A stretch of 64,000 nucleotides of DNA from NCBI RefSeq assembly GCF_026151205.1, contig NC_087079.1, forward strand, positions 9,910,635-9,974,634. The letters are read 5' to 3'. The notes under the pieces were generated by a model. That model saw nothing but the letters and a program-made list of their open reading frames with translations, was not told the origin of the DNA and searched no databases. The first letter of the stretch is position 1; every line of letters starts with the position of its first letter. Shown piece by piece: positions 1 to 12,459 of this stretch. Made by a program: the position numbers and the translations under genes. The DNA is from Bolinopsis microptera (Eukaryota > Ctenophora > Tentaculata > Lobata > Bolinopsidae).

Positions 1-1398
1 TCACAATATTAATATAGTGCTGTCACTAAATAGCAATCAGGCCAATAACCAACCCCGCAGTAAAAAGTCCGGGTGTGTTTTTATCCTGGCTGTCTCTCCT
101 GGATCCTGGAGCATTTTCAATCGGTTTTACATTATATAGGTGACCCAAGAAAAAACGATTGTCATAAACAATAAACTAAGTTAAAGGTCTGAGGTTAGTT
201 AATAGATCAGGCGATAACTTCACTTAAAGCTAGGAGATCGTTATCCTCCGCTGGCGACTCTTCGACCGTGTACCAATTATTACCAGGTCATCAGCATACA
301 GCGAAGAAAATCCTTTCTGATCAATTAATCGTAATTCTCGTTTTTTTGTTTTGTTCCAATAAATAACAAAAAGTCCTTCAGGTAAAAAGACGGCAATTTT
401 GCAGATAAGCAAAAGTATGAATAACGGGTGGGTTATTGTCAAATATTTTATTTATAGCCATTTTGTGGCCACTTAGCCACTTAGCTTCAACTGTTACCTT
501 TTACCGTGAATACAGGACGGTATAATACGATTAGGCCGTTTGGACAATATATTTTCCGTAACACGTACAATTTGGACGGATAGAGATTAGAGATATGATA
601 TAAATACGAATGGTGCTTTTATTTTAAGCGATCATTATATTTGCTAAAATAAATCAAATATGTTTATTTCCTTACAGCCTCTCTATTTTCAACCATGTAA
701 ACTATCACCAAAATAGTGCCGATTACTATAATGTAATTGTCAATTCATACACCTGGAGAGTTGATTTTTAGATTGCTGTAGATTCTTGACAAAGACTTGT
801 CAGCTTTGGTTAATAAAAACCACCTTTCTCCCTCCAAAGTTTTTGCATACACGCAGTTATATAACTAGCTTTCTAGTCTATTTACGAGGTGCACCCTGGT
901 GACGTGCCATATTCCAAAGATACCACTGTCTTTGACGATATTATCGGCCGAAATATCTCTATATTTGAGCAAATGGTCTGTGATATAGCATTAGCAAAGT
1001 GGGGACATATGTCAAGTCTAATGTAGCTAACATGTCATCTTCTGCTAGACGGGTGGAGGTATCACGTGAGAGAAATGCTTTTAGAAGCTCGGTAATGTAA
1101 ATAACTTGCCGCAGCTCGCAGACCGTACTTTCAAGGTTGTGTCAAGTTTGTCAGGTTAGTCTCCTCTCAGTTGATGTAGAGCTTTGGGTTTGGACCAAGT
1201 TTCTGGCAGCTTATCCGTTGTCACCGTGGGGATCTAGTTGTGTGCTTCATTTGTAATTTGTATGAGTGGTTCTGTGGTGTTAACTTATTTGGTAAATATG
1301 ATCTGATTTCATGATTGAGAAGGTCTTCTTGAGAATTTATAGTTATGATATTTCCTTAATAGACAACAAACAATCCCAGGAAACACTAGTCTTCCAAA
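1..1398. other. 5' flank of the guanylate cyclase gene, with an old retrotransposon scrap
   Basis: No intact gene is visible. On the minus strand around 230-442 a 70-residue frame contains LYADDLVIIG, which resembles the catalytic YADD box of reverse transcriptases preceded by a typical KGFSS segment; it is probably a short LINE relic. The rest is AT-rich sequence that presumably includes the promoter and 5' UTR of the downstream cyclase. I cannot place a TATA box or a transcription start with confidence. Confidence 0.4.
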
Positions 1399-4300
1399 AT
1401 GTATGGGTTCATCTTCAACGCCATCAAGTTAGGGTTCTACAGCGACTTTGAGAAGAGGTCATGGTACATCATCTGCACAGGGGCGTCAGTTCCTGAGGAC
1501 TATGACGATTACATCGACTATGAAGACCAACTTTTTCTAGAGCTTGCTGTTGGTGAGATATTGGGAACTTTAAAATTAATATTGGTGGGTATGCACTATG
1601 CAGGGCCATAAAATGGCCATACGATCGTATTTTATGCAGGGTATTGCTAACCGTCTGCAATATTGATGTCACTAACCAAGGATATCAGCCATTCCGTGAG
1701 ATATCTGTATTTTTTGTGAATGATGTTATTTTCTACTCAGGAGTCAGTAAGCATGTAAAAAAAGATGTGAATGAAGTGGTTGCTCTGTTTGGGGAATGGT
1801 TCATCAAAGTCACTATTAAAGAATGGAACATGAAAGTAATTTGTCTTTAAATTTTAAATTTTACCCGCTCAAATTATCATTGCAGAACACATTTCAGAAA
1901 TTCATACGTTATTGCTTTATTAATTAGTGCTCGATGATTTCCCGGATCAAAATTATATGCAACCAGAAGTCTTTGGATTTGATATATTCTCTCGTGAAAA
2001 TCAGATTAGAAATTTAACAAAACAGTTATTATCTAACTCCTGAGTTTTAATCAATGTCATCTTCAGCTTCTCGGTCGAACCCCTGGAGACTTTTTCCGTT
2101 CCTGGAATGATTTCTTTGACTACAAGTCATACGAATATGCAGGTCAACTTTTCAACTCGTCGTTCATTCAAACATTTAGTTTTAAGAGTTAAAAATTTTA
2201 TTTATCACATTTACAGAATATATTATTATATATCTTTTGTTTAAAACATTGTACAGTAAAACCACGATTTACCGCAAACCCCGATTTACCGCGGCCATCT
2301 TCTTTCCCCCAAATAAAGCTCAACAATCAACATGTATAAATATGTATAATGTCAACAAACAAAACCCAGATTTACCGCGGACGCGGATGTTTCTTATCCC
2401 CCAAACTATGCGGTAAATCGGGATTCGGGGTATGACTGTATATTTATTAACATAATTCCCTTTTTTTGAGAAGTGGCTGTAGCATTTTATCATACAGGTC
2501 TGATGTACGAGTCCTACACAGTCAGTCAGGAAGACGACCAAGGATTTGACCTGGCTATGAGATGCTGGGCTCCTAACATGGCCTTCTTTGGACTGGGTTA
2601 GATTTAAACATACGAGCTCTTTTGCTTTCATTACATTTCACAGATTTTATATCTTTAAGCCATACATTTTTGTTTGATCAGCTTTCCTCTCCGATCAGGA
2701 TTAATCAAGTTCATTTTGAAGAACCTCTATCAAGTTCCAGAAGATGACATCCAGATCGTAGCCGAACCTCAGCAAATAGATGGGTATATATTCCAGACAA
2801 ACTTCCGTCTCCAGTTTGACAATTCCCGGTTCTACGATAACCCGGACGACGAGGATGCTTCTGAGAGGGAAATGGATGAGATAATGCCTCTGACGTCACT
2901 TAGTATTCTTAATCTGTTCCCTTTCTTCATATACTTTGACAGGTAGGCTTCGCAAGAACCATCACAATTCCATTACATCATCATTTCGTTCCAGATCATC
3001 AGAATTACAGAAATTAAGAAAAAAGAAATACGAATTAACGATTTGATAAAAATCTAACAAAGTGTGATACCTCCCTCCAGGTTTAACGAAATCCACTCTG
3101 TGGGCAGCACCTTGGACCAGATCATGCCCAAATTGGTCCGCTCCAAACTCAACAAAAACTTTGCTCTGCGCAAACCAAGGTACATGCAGACGAAGCTATT
3201 GGTGCTCTTGACTTCTTATCTTAACTATAAAGTTATACCTAAATAAGTGCATTTTCCACCTTCTATCCGCCATGCCCGAAAGATGACAGTTGTTTGCACT
3301 AATTCATGTATTTTTCCAGCAACAAGCTACAGGGTATCAACTGATTTCAGTATAAATATTAGTGCCATGATTTCAGATATGGTACGATGACTTGGAACTA
3401 CATTCGGAGTAATACTCACATGGTGTTTGAGTTGTGTAGTAAGGGAAGCGAGGGGGTCACTCAACTAATGAAGAACGAAGAGACAGAGATTGATCTGCAC
3501 TTCCGCTTACAGGTGACCTGTTGTGTTGTTGATGTTTTGTAGTTGTGTTCTTGTTGTATTATTGTTGAGTTCTTGTTGAGTTCTTCCTGTAATCTTGTTG
3601 TGCTCACTTGATTTTTTATAATGTAAAATCACGGTAATTGCGTTTCATCTAAGCTTAGTTGCTTCATTCTAAACTGATATTTAATCAGATGCCTTAGGTA
3701 AGTAAAACTAAAATCAAATTCGTATTCAGGGTCAGATACTAGTGTTTGAAGAGACTGGTGATGCCATCTTCCTTTGTTCCCCACGTTTGGAGTCCATGTC
3801 GGCATGCAAGTCGGTGTTCCTAGGGGATCTGGAAGCTCACGACAATACTAAAAACCAACTAGTCTCCTCCTCACTTAGGTAGGAGTATTTTAACCAATCA
3901 GAGAGCTCAGAGCTGTATCATGATAGTCACGTGACACAAATAAACCAATCTAGTCAAGTGAAACTTTTGCACCACTTTATCTAAACAACCTCAGTTGTTT
4001 TTGGATTGGGCCTGCTATCGAAATCATAATTTAATATCTATCATTCGACCTAATTGATTACAAATCACTTGGTGATGAGGTAATGTCCCCAGGCTGCATT
4101 TGATCCGACGTCTGCTAGACGAGGAGCGGGAACAGAGCATGGTCCAGAGCCAATACCTCTCCGTCCTTAACACCGAGATGAGAATAACTGAGGGCCTCAT
4201 TAAACAGATCATGCCGAAAGATGTTGCTCTGCAGGTTCGGTTATTTTTTATCTTATTCTACTTAGCAGATTCCGGCAAGAGGAGGACATTTTTACCAATA

Positions 4301-6535
4301 TAGAAACAGTTTCACGAGGATTCTTCATATTCATTATTCATGTTGATATAAATATTTATGAGCGGAAATTCAAAACCTTTAACTGGAACCTTTAATTTAA
4401 TTAAAAAATATTTGATAGATTAGGGAAGGGACCCCGTTTGTTAACACCTGTGAAGAGTATAGTGAAGCAACAGTTCTCTTTAGTGACCTGGTCGGGTTTA
4501 CTGAAATTTGCAGTGGTCTCTCTCCTATGCAGGTTTGCATATTTTTACCTTGTATGTTATAGTTGAGGCCCTATTCAACTCAAACAACCCGACATATTTG
4601 GGTACTTTGTCAGTGATCATGATTTTATAACGATTTAAGATTTGAGCTACTCGTATGATCAGACTTCTAAGTTGACTAAAATAGATGGTCGAAACACGAA
4701 TGTCGTTCAAAGCTTTCATCCGCTTCGAATCTTCCTAAATTGCCGTGTTCTGAAAGAATCTTAATACTCTACTTACCTCGTCAAATAACCAAGGTGGCAG
4801 GCTTGCTGAACAGGATGTACATGACATTTGACACGCTCACAGATGCCAACCCTAACGTCTACAAGGTAATGATAAATCACTCTGTGAAATATTCGAGGAA
4901 CTATATTTATAGCGGGAATTTGTTTCGAGAGATTAAAATGTCGTAAATAACAACTGGGAACGTCAAATAAAGAGTATATTGCAATCGCCATGATCCTAAC
5001 ACTATCTTGGAAGTTCTAATTTTGGCGAGAAGTTATCGGGCTTGATTCACTGACCTCCGGGGTACTGAAGCTCGAGGTCGTCAGAGCCGAAATTCCGGAC
5101 ACACAGAGTACTGTGTTCTAGGGTTGAATGTGTTTCTACATATCAAACCATGAAACTGAACTATTAATATTTGTAGGTTGAAACAATTGGTGATGCGTAC
5201 ATGTTAGTAAGCGGCTTACCGGACCGCACGGAGCACCATGCCAAGCATGCTGCTGACATTGCCATGGATATGGTTCAGGCAATCCAGAAAGTCAAGATAA
5301 CTTTCCTTAAAGAACCCCTAACAGTCAAACTAGGAATGCACTCTGGAGCAGTTGTCGCAGGTATAAAAACTAATTATTCAGGAGTCTCTTAGGATTTTTC
5401 CAGTATTCGACTGGATGTTTTTCAATGAAATTCGTGAAGAAGGGTCAACTCGGTGACCAACAAAATGTTAGCAATCTTTAAATCCAGCTACAGCAACACA
5501 ATATACTGAATATTATGCGTTGGCATTTCTATAAACACATTCTATTACTCCAGGAGTTGTAGGTTGGAAGGTTCCAAGGTATTGTTTGTTCGGTGACACA
5601 GTAAACACAGCCTCGAGAATGGAAACCGCGAGTGAGGCCCTTAAAATACACATCAGTGACTCAACTAACGAGCATCTCAAGCGATACGGTTTGTCATGAA
5701 AGCAATTCATTAATTCATAGAAAATAATTTTGTATTTTTGTACTGAAACGAATCTTTTTCCATAACAGTCTAAGTTTATACAGCTATATAATATATATAT
5801 AAGAAGCTTGCTTTCGGTATCATTTTTGCAACAAGCTGCTTGGCAAAAGCGAGCACTCCCCCGGTAGCACTTTCACAGAAGCACAACTCCCTGCAGGAAA
5901 CTACATTACCCGTCAGCGAGGCTGGCATTCCCACAAAGGCAAGGGCCAGTTACCCACGTATTGGCTGTGCGGTCAGGGGGACAACATCCTACCCTCCTAC
6001 ACACAGACGGAGATGATGGAGGAGGAAGCGAAGAAACAGGTCAACCAGGTTCTGGAACAGGTACGTGGGATTGATCATCGGAATCATGAGCTACTAACAT
6101 AAACTAGACATGATGACTTCGGCAATTTAAACAGTTTTCAGTTTTCCGAGGGTTTAATTTGCCATGCATGGCAGGGTTCAAAGATTTGTCTAAAAATTCC
6201 ATTCAAATTTCTAGCAAGATGGTTTCCAGAGCATATGAATTAAATCACAAATGTTGATACATTTTCTCTTTGGTTAAGGAATAATTCTTTCTCAAACTTG
6301 AGTATCATTAATAAAAATCTTCTAGGTGAACGAAGGAGCTCAACTAAGTGCGGAAGTTCTAAACCAGTTGGGTAACAACCCAGCGATGCAACGACAGATA
6401 AATCCACTGCAGAAAGTGGCTGAACTAGTGGCGGATGGCAAAGTAGACGCCAATAAGAACTTAAAACAAAACTACCTAAAAGATAAACCCAAGTTCCATA
6501 TTCGAAACATCAGTACAGTATGCACAATTATATGA
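1399..6535 (+). CDS. Soluble guanylate cyclase, beta-like, with degenerate haem-NO-binding domain
   Basis: Predicted to convert GTP to cGMP in the cytosol. The start MYGF is the family's hallmark N-terminus. Exons read by splice signal and phase: 1399-1552, 1741-1835, 2067-2142, 2498-2596, 2660-2942, 3081-3179, 3377-3512, 3730-3878, 4093-4234, 4419-4532, 4794-4865, 5177-5360, 5554-5688, about 5807-6060, 6326-6535; total about 733 aa against about 620 for vertebrate beta-1. Domain order: H-NOX (exons 1-5), HNOBA/PAS-like (exons 5-8), coiled linker ending near [10 protein letters not shown], cyclase domain (exons 10-13), then a long C-terminal tail. Catalytic residues look complete: FSDLVGF and ETIGDAYM supply both metal Asp, the Glu of ETIGD and Cys of RYCLFG match GTP preference, and DTVNTASR gives the transition-state Asn and Arg. 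The H-NOX region aligns without gaps to beta-1 around VLG..REFLQNLDALHDH, but the proximal His is Phe here (SWNDFFDYK), and YxSxR reads SFPLR. So haem binding is doubtful. Exon 4/5 and 13/14 joins are the least certain. Confidence 0.85.
2254..2438. mobile_element. Short Tigger/pogo-like MITE in cyclase intron 3
   Basis: A 185-bp element that begins CAGTAAAACCACGATTTACC and ends in the inverted counterpart GGTAAATCGGG...ATGACTG, flanked on each side by TA. The termini and TA duplication resemble pogo/Tigger-type Tc1-mariner relatives. Internal GATTTACCGC motifs repeat. A diverged copy lies at 21357 to about 21550. Confidence 0.65.
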
Positions 6536-7629
6536 ATTTAGAGCTTATCATTTAACCAGAGACAGCAATGAGTCATGTAGTTATCAGTTATACTTATCCG
6601 AACAATGGGGGTAAAATTAGAGATGGTAAAAAAATAATACAATACTTTATAAGCGTAATTTTTATTTTTATTTCTTATATATACGATCACCCAACTATCA
6701 AAATATGTAATAGTAATATCATTATCAATCACAAATTGAGTTAATTGTAGTAGTAATTACAAAATCATTTCATATTTATGATACTGGTACGTGCATATTT
6801 TGTATTGTTATACTTATTGGTTGCAAATGTTGTAATAGTAATACTACAGTAATACCTATTTACAACGTGCACCCCTACGTTTTTAACCAAAATAAAACCA
6901 AATAAAATTCGCATTATTTCGGTGCGTGTCCGCGTCGCGTCAAAGCGCAAAGTTTGATTTGGGGGTCACGTGCTGCATAAGTTTATTTTTAGCGTTGCAT
7001 AAATGCATATGTTGCGCAAGTTGTTAAAACTAAAAGTAATTTTCGTTCTGAATTAATTTGTAGGGAGTAAAATAGTCAAATGGGAAGTGCAGTGGCTCCC
7101 GCAGAAACTTTTACGGTTTACAATTACCGGGCCTAGAAAATGCACTCCACAGCTAGCTCTGTCATGTATGTGTAATGTGACAATTGACATGTAAGTGTAT
7201 ATTATGTAAATGTCCTGGCCCCACCGGCATCAGCCATCAGTATTTATTACAAGTCTCTGCACTTGCAGTGAATATTCTCTAAATTGAAGCAGTGTTTACG
7301 CTGTTTACGCTAAGCTCAGCTAGTGAGATTGGAGATCGTGCGCGGCAGATCTAGTTGCTAGTGTCTACAATGTCAACGTGTGACTATATATATAGTTTAA
7401 ATTTACACATATTGCATATGACGAGGCAATTACTTTGTACCTTTTTGCTTTTGGTACCAAATTTAACAATGTTAGCAAAAAAATTTTAATTAAAAAAATA
7501 TTTTTTTGGAATTGCGCCGGTTAGCGGACGCTAAATTTCCATCAACCGTAGGGATCTCCGTGTCTTTTACAATTTATTATTACAATTAACGATCGTTTCA
7601 TACAATTACATGCTACATGAAGAGGTCTC
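6536..7629. other. Intergenic region after the cyclase gene
   Basis: No open frame, RNA gene or clear repeat boundary is visible. The sequence is AT-rich and should include the cyclase 3' UTR. Confidence 0.4.
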
Positions 7630-8285
7630 CTCCTAGTCGTTGGAGTGGCCTGCATCACACACATCTCTTCTACGGCGTAACATGTTCCAGGTTCCTCCAT
7701 TCCACTCGCTATTTACTTTTAGAGACAACTGTTTTACTGCATCTCTGCTGATGTTATCGACACCTGTAAATTCAGCCGCATCCTCGAGTACACAGGCCAT
7801 CCAGCCTTTGCGGGGTCGACCTCTCAGTCTCTTTCAATAGTTTGGTTTCCAATCCATATCCAGTAAGAAATAAGGAAACCGCGTCTCTGGCATTCTGACA
7901 ACATGTCCGTACCACCTTGTCCTTAGTCTAGCCGCACCGTTAATTGACGATGTCAATAATTCATGGCAGCTCGGCGCGGCACAGTAGCGCATCTCGCCGA
8001 TCTAGCCATTATGTCGCTGTGAGAAGCCTCATTGAGTGCGCGGCGCGGCACAGTAACGCATCGCGCTACAAGCCGCACCGATGAAAGTTTCGATAGACTT
8101 AATTCCAGCACGCCTGAGAACTTTTTCATTGGAGACACGGGAAGAACCACTTTATTTTCAAGATTCTTCTCAGGGAGGTCAGATGGAAGACCTCAAACCG
8201 TTTCATTTGCTTCTTTGTTGTGTTCCAGACTTCAGCTCCATATAACAGAATGGTAATATCAGCATCCTTGTAGATACGGATCTTG
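7630..8285 (-). pseudogene. LINE reverse-transcriptase C-terminal relic
   Basis: Read on the minus strand from about 8285 to 7630, broken frames match the C-terminal end of LINE polyproteins. They give KIRIYKDADITILLYGAEVW, a common segment after the polymerase core, then RWYGHVVRMPETRFPYFL and RGRPRKGWMACVLEDA, the usual RW-GHV.RM and RGRP...W signatures. Several stops and a GC-rich insertion-like segment (about 7960-8070) interrupt it, so it is a dead fragment. The polymerase active site itself is not present here. Confidence 0.65.
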
Positions 8286-8354
8286 GTGGGCGTTGGTGGA
8301 ATTTGGGTTTTGTAAAACCTTTAAAAACCAAAGTCACGTGAAATTTTTGGGCGA
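8286..8354. repeat. 5' piece of an older element split by a hAT insertion
   Basis: The segment with AACCAAAGTCACGTGAAATT ending TTGGGCGA continues after the hAT-type element at 9492-9520 (GGGCGAGCGAATTT...AGTAAGAGCC). The same segment forms the right end of the element at 10065-12450, so this is a partial copy of that family. Its other end was not found. Confidence 0.55.
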
Positions 8355-9491
8355 CAGAGGCACATATTAGGTGCGGTAAAAAATAAAAGAAATTATGCGG
8401 TACCGCACCCGACTATAAAGGTAAAATGTGCGGTAAGGTGCGGTAAATTTTTACCAATTATGCGGCAAATTTGCGACGATTTTTTCGAAATTTGTGCGGG
8501 AATTGTGCGGTTTTCTTTTGCATTTTCTGAAGGACTTTGGAAATTCTAAACGTATAACCGCCGCTCTTATCAAAAATAGGTCTGTTTATGTATTACTGAG
8601 GGTGTAGATCTTTACTAATAAGACCATAAGACCATGATTGAACCTATATTGAGATTCAGTTATCTGAGAACAATGACTTGATCTGGTAGAGATCAGGAGA
8701 CAGTTATTTGAAGACGCCTCTTGATAGAGTCGATCACTCGATCAGATCCCATGCGTTATCGCAAATATGTGACACGCTTGATCGTCAGTACTTGTAAACC
8801 ATTTGATCCAAGATCCATTAAAGCCCACTATAAAGCCAACGCTACAACGAATATATAGAGCTCATTACCCGATAAAAAGGGCTGCAGGTATGATCGAAGT
8901 ACGGTAACGACAAGGGTTCCATAACGGCCTGGGTCACGGTCCCGAAAGGGCCTGGGTCACGGTCCCGAAAGGGCTTGGGTCACGGTCCCGAAAGGGCCTG
9001 GGTAACGGTCCCGAAAGGGCCTGGGTCATGGTCCCGAAAGGGCCTGGGTCACGTGGTAACCGGGTCACGTGGCCTAGGCATGAGTTCCAAAAGGGCCTGG
9101 GTCACGGTCCCGAAAGGGCCTGGGTCAGGGTCCCGAAAGGGCCTGGGTCACGTGGTAACTGGGTCACGTGGCCTATAGGTATGAGTTCCAAAAGGGCAGC
9201 TGGGTCACGGTCCCGAAAGGGCCTGAGTCACGGTCCTAAAAGGGCCTGAGTCTCGGTCCTAAAAGTGCCCGACTTTTAACATATTTTGGTTTTTACACTC
9301 AAAAATCTTAACGCGAAAATTTCAAAATTATGCGAAATTTAGCGGAAAATGCAAGATTATGCGTAAATATTCAGAAAATTACAAAATGTGCGGAAGTATG
9401 CGGAAAACAATAAATTATGCGGAAATGTGCGGAAAACAGTAAATTGTGCGATCCCGCACCCATGGCCCATCGCACCTAATATGTGCCTCTG
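8355..9491. mobile_element. Non-autonomous hAT-type transposon with internal minisatellite
   Basis: Perfect terminal inverted repeats start CAGAGGCACATATTAGG and end CCTAATATGTGCCTCTG. They are flanked by an exact 8-bp duplication TTGGGCGA (8347-8354 and 9492-9499), the hAT hallmark. Subterminal regions carry many GTGCGG/ATGCGG motifs on both sides, as expected of transposase-binding clusters. The centre (about 8928-9255) is a minisatellite. No transposase frame is present, so it must have been moved in trans. It lies inside an older repeat, giving a relative age. Confidence 0.85.
8928..9255 (+). repeat. Minisatellite GGGTCACGGTCCCGAAAGGGCCT
   Basis: About a dozen units of roughly 23 bp, variants including GGTCACGTGGTAACC. 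The unit contains CCCGAAAGGG and GGTCACGTGG near-palindromes. Frames through it are an artefact of the repeat (PERAWVTVPKG). Confidence 0.85.
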
Positions 9492-9520
9492 TTGGGCGAG
9501 CGAATTTATTAGTAAGAGCC

Positions 9521-10064
9521 GGTAAAAATATCAAATTATGGTTCTTTATTCATCATTCTTGGGGCGCTACGGAGCATGACAAAATGAAGGAGTTGCCATA
9601 TTGTCAATTATTCAATTAATTTTAAAAGTTAAATTGTAAATGACTGGACATACACCGTTATTGCGCCTGTGTAATGATATGCAGTTAAAAGTATAAAAAA
9701 CAAAAGCCATGTCAAGGAATGGTTCTTTACAAGTTTATATATAATTTGTTAGATTAAATAAAATGGTAGTCGTGAAATCCGAAGTAGGTAATGTAACTTA
9801 TAATAACATTTATGGTCCATTTTTGGAGGACTTCACCGATTCGACGCGCCGCGCAAACTAGCATTCTTGCTTCGTCGATCGTTGCTCTGCTTCGCAGAAC
9901 AACGATCTCGATGTATTCAAGCTTGTATTCAAGCTTCATGATCATATTTGCATGAATCGTTCAATTTTAGTCGTTGAACACCAACTTATATTATTATTTT
10001 ATTACGTTGTTGGTTGTGACCCCCACGGTCGTTTCACTATTATATTATATATGGTGTATTGTCC
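9521..10064. other. Intergenic, repeat-derived sequence
   Basis: No gene is visible. A hairpin-prone GC-rich stretch lies at about 9835-9915 (CGATCGTTGCTCTGCTTCGC then an inverted AACAACGATC). The last nine bases (10056-10064, GTATTGTCC) are the left target duplication of the next element. Confidence 0.4.
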
Positions 10065-12450
10065 CGCTCCTACTAAATCGCTCGCCCAAATTTTAAGAAA
10101 ATTCTTGTGAAAAGGCCCTTTGGGCATGAAAGTAAACTAGATCGGTGTATTTTTGGACGCTGATTCCGAATCACCCCCCATGACGTAGGGTTAAAATGCT
10201 TCCCTGGAGAGTTATGGGCAAAAAACCGTTTTGGTCACGTGACATGCTAGTAAAATACAAATTCGATTGTTTAGGGCCCGGGTTAGAGTTAGGGTTGTGG
10301 TAAGGGTTATGGTCAGCTTCGGGGTTATGGTTAGGGTTAGGGTTGGGATTAGGGTTTATGTAAAACCGTTTTGTACGGTGTTAAGGACGTAGGTAGTAGC
10401 TGAGAAGTCAAGTTGGTCCCAAGTGATGCCGTTCATTTGTAATTCATGTGTTAAATATGTGGATTAAAATGGTAAATGAACCATGTAAATTTGCAAATAT
10501 TCTTCGTAACATAAGGTTTCATAAAGATGAATTAGGTGTTAACTTATATGATTAAGATGAATTAAGTGATCATTTATATGATTAAGATCTGATAGGAGAG
10601 ATCTGCAGAGCACTGCAGCCATTGGTCAGAAAGGCCATTTAGTGTTATTAGAATTATTTATAACGAAATTATTGGATTAACAGAGTTATTGAATTCGTCA
10701 ATTAGTGGAACGGTATTTTAACCAGCTTTAAAAACCGGGATTTGTATCAATAACCTGTTGTAATAACCTGTTTGTTGCTACCTGGATAACGCGCTATACC
10801 GCCTCATCCACAACTCCCCTTCCACGGAACACTCTAGGACTACAAAAGGATGGAAGACAAGTTTATCACTGCCTTTTTCTTCTGCCATCGCTCTTCTTCA
10901 GCAACTCCGGCCCGGGGTGGTTTAGTGTGCTGTCTCTCTCTCCCATGTCACTAGTCCATTAAGAAGGTTGGTAGCCCTTGTTTTAATCATTGACCTTATT
11001 GTTTGTATCCTTAAAGATCGTTTTAATTTAGTGAGGTTAGAATTAAGTTCATTGATCCAAAAGCCTTAGTATATTATGCGACTAAAATACTTATCCTTTC
11101 ATCCCCACCAGAAGTCACCAGAACATTGCAATTGGTTCCCGTCACTTCCGTAAATTCCAGCTAAGCTAGGAAGTTTGTTGCTCGAGGTATTGTTCTATTA
11201 TTATGTAACCCATTCATTAGATGTTGTTCATTGCAATGTTATTCCCAAATTATTGTTTCACATTGTTCGTAATACTAAGGTCATTCCCGATTGGTTATTA
11301 ATTAGTCCCTAATAGTTTATCATTTCCTAGGTAATATTGTGGGTGAGCCCTATCCTAACCTGCCTGCTTGTCCCAACCTTAGCACCACCTACCTTATTAT
11401 CTCGTAAGTCATTGAGCATTAATTGATACGTTCTACATATTTCGTATTCTACAGAATACTCTATTTAACTTTATCTTGTTTAATTTTATCCTAGTTAGTA
11501 TATTATTGTCATTAATTAATCTGTCACTTGCTTTAATTTGTCCCTTTTCAGGACAAACCCCTCCCGCGGATTGTGCCTCGTTCCCAGCCGTTATAAAGAA
11601 TGTAGGACTAGGAGAGAACGAGGTCAATCACGGTCAGTCAATTATAGATTTAATTTACATTGTGTATTCAATTATTGGTTATCGTTGTATTTACGTATTG
11701 TTTTATTATATGTTGATTTATCCAACCTAACGTGTCATTAGATTCTTAATTAATTATATGTCCCCTTTACGTCCTCTTACCAATTCCATTTCGCAGTGAT
11801 CCTAGAAGCGACCTGTGATCCTAGAAGCTATCTGTCCATCGTCCAGAGAGAGAGAGTCAGCCAGCCCCGTTATAAATACACACTGCAGTTCCCATTGATC
11901 ACCCAGCTACCCAACTGATTTAGGGTAACGGACTTTACCATGAGATTGAACACTTATTTTATGTACTATTGGATTGGTCTTGCATTATTTTACAATCCAT
12001 ATTCCCTTGTTTTAATTGGTTATCTTCCAGATATAAATTCATCTAAAAGTTCGAAGTTAAAACTCTAGACATAAATTAACCTAAAAGTTCAAAGTCCATA
12101 GTTATACATAAATTATTGTCATAATCTACACTTGTACACATGAGAGTTTGGGTTTTAACTGTGCCCTGAGTGAGTCTCAAGCCGGGAGGTATTCCATAAT
12201 ATCGGAACTTGAATTTCCATACTCTAGTTAAAAGGAGCCCATTATACGTAGTTAAATTAATAATTCCAATTTAATGAAATATAATACATAAATAATCTCT
12301 AGTAGTCATGGGAATTTGGAGCAGTAATTAGGCCGTTAAGTAAAGTTGTCGTGCTGAAACCCGAGTACGCATCTTAACATACGGCTGAGCTGCAAAACCA
12401 TAAAAACCAAAGTCACGTAAAAATTTTGGGCGAGCGATTTAGTAAGAGCC
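10065..12450. mobile_element. 2.4-kb non-autonomous DNA transposon with 9-bp target duplication
   Basis: The left end CGCTCCTACTAAATCGCTCG matches the inverted right end CGAGCGATTTAGTAAGAGCC, and a 9-bp direct repeat GTATTGTCC flanks both ends (10056-10064 and 12451-12459). A 9-bp duplication suggests a Mutator-like family, but the class is inferred only from this. There is no transposase frame. The interior holds TTAGGG-like degenerate repeats (10280-10352), a tandem GTGATCCTAGAAGC pair (about 11799-11830) and otherwise non-coding sequence. Confidence 0.65.
10280..10352 (+). repeat. Degenerate TTAGGG-like tract
   Basis: GGTTAGGGTTAGGGTTGGG occurs with variants TTATGG and TTGTGG over about 70 bp. 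It lies inside a transposon, so it is not a chromosome end. Confidence 0.6.
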
Positions 12451-12459
12451 GTATTGTCC

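Noticed and set aside
8975..9249. Frames rich in GPERAWVTVPKG
   Set aside because: By-products of the minisatellite inside a hAT-type element.
10280..10352. Telomere
   Set aside because: Only a short degenerate TTAGGG-like tract, internal to a transposon.
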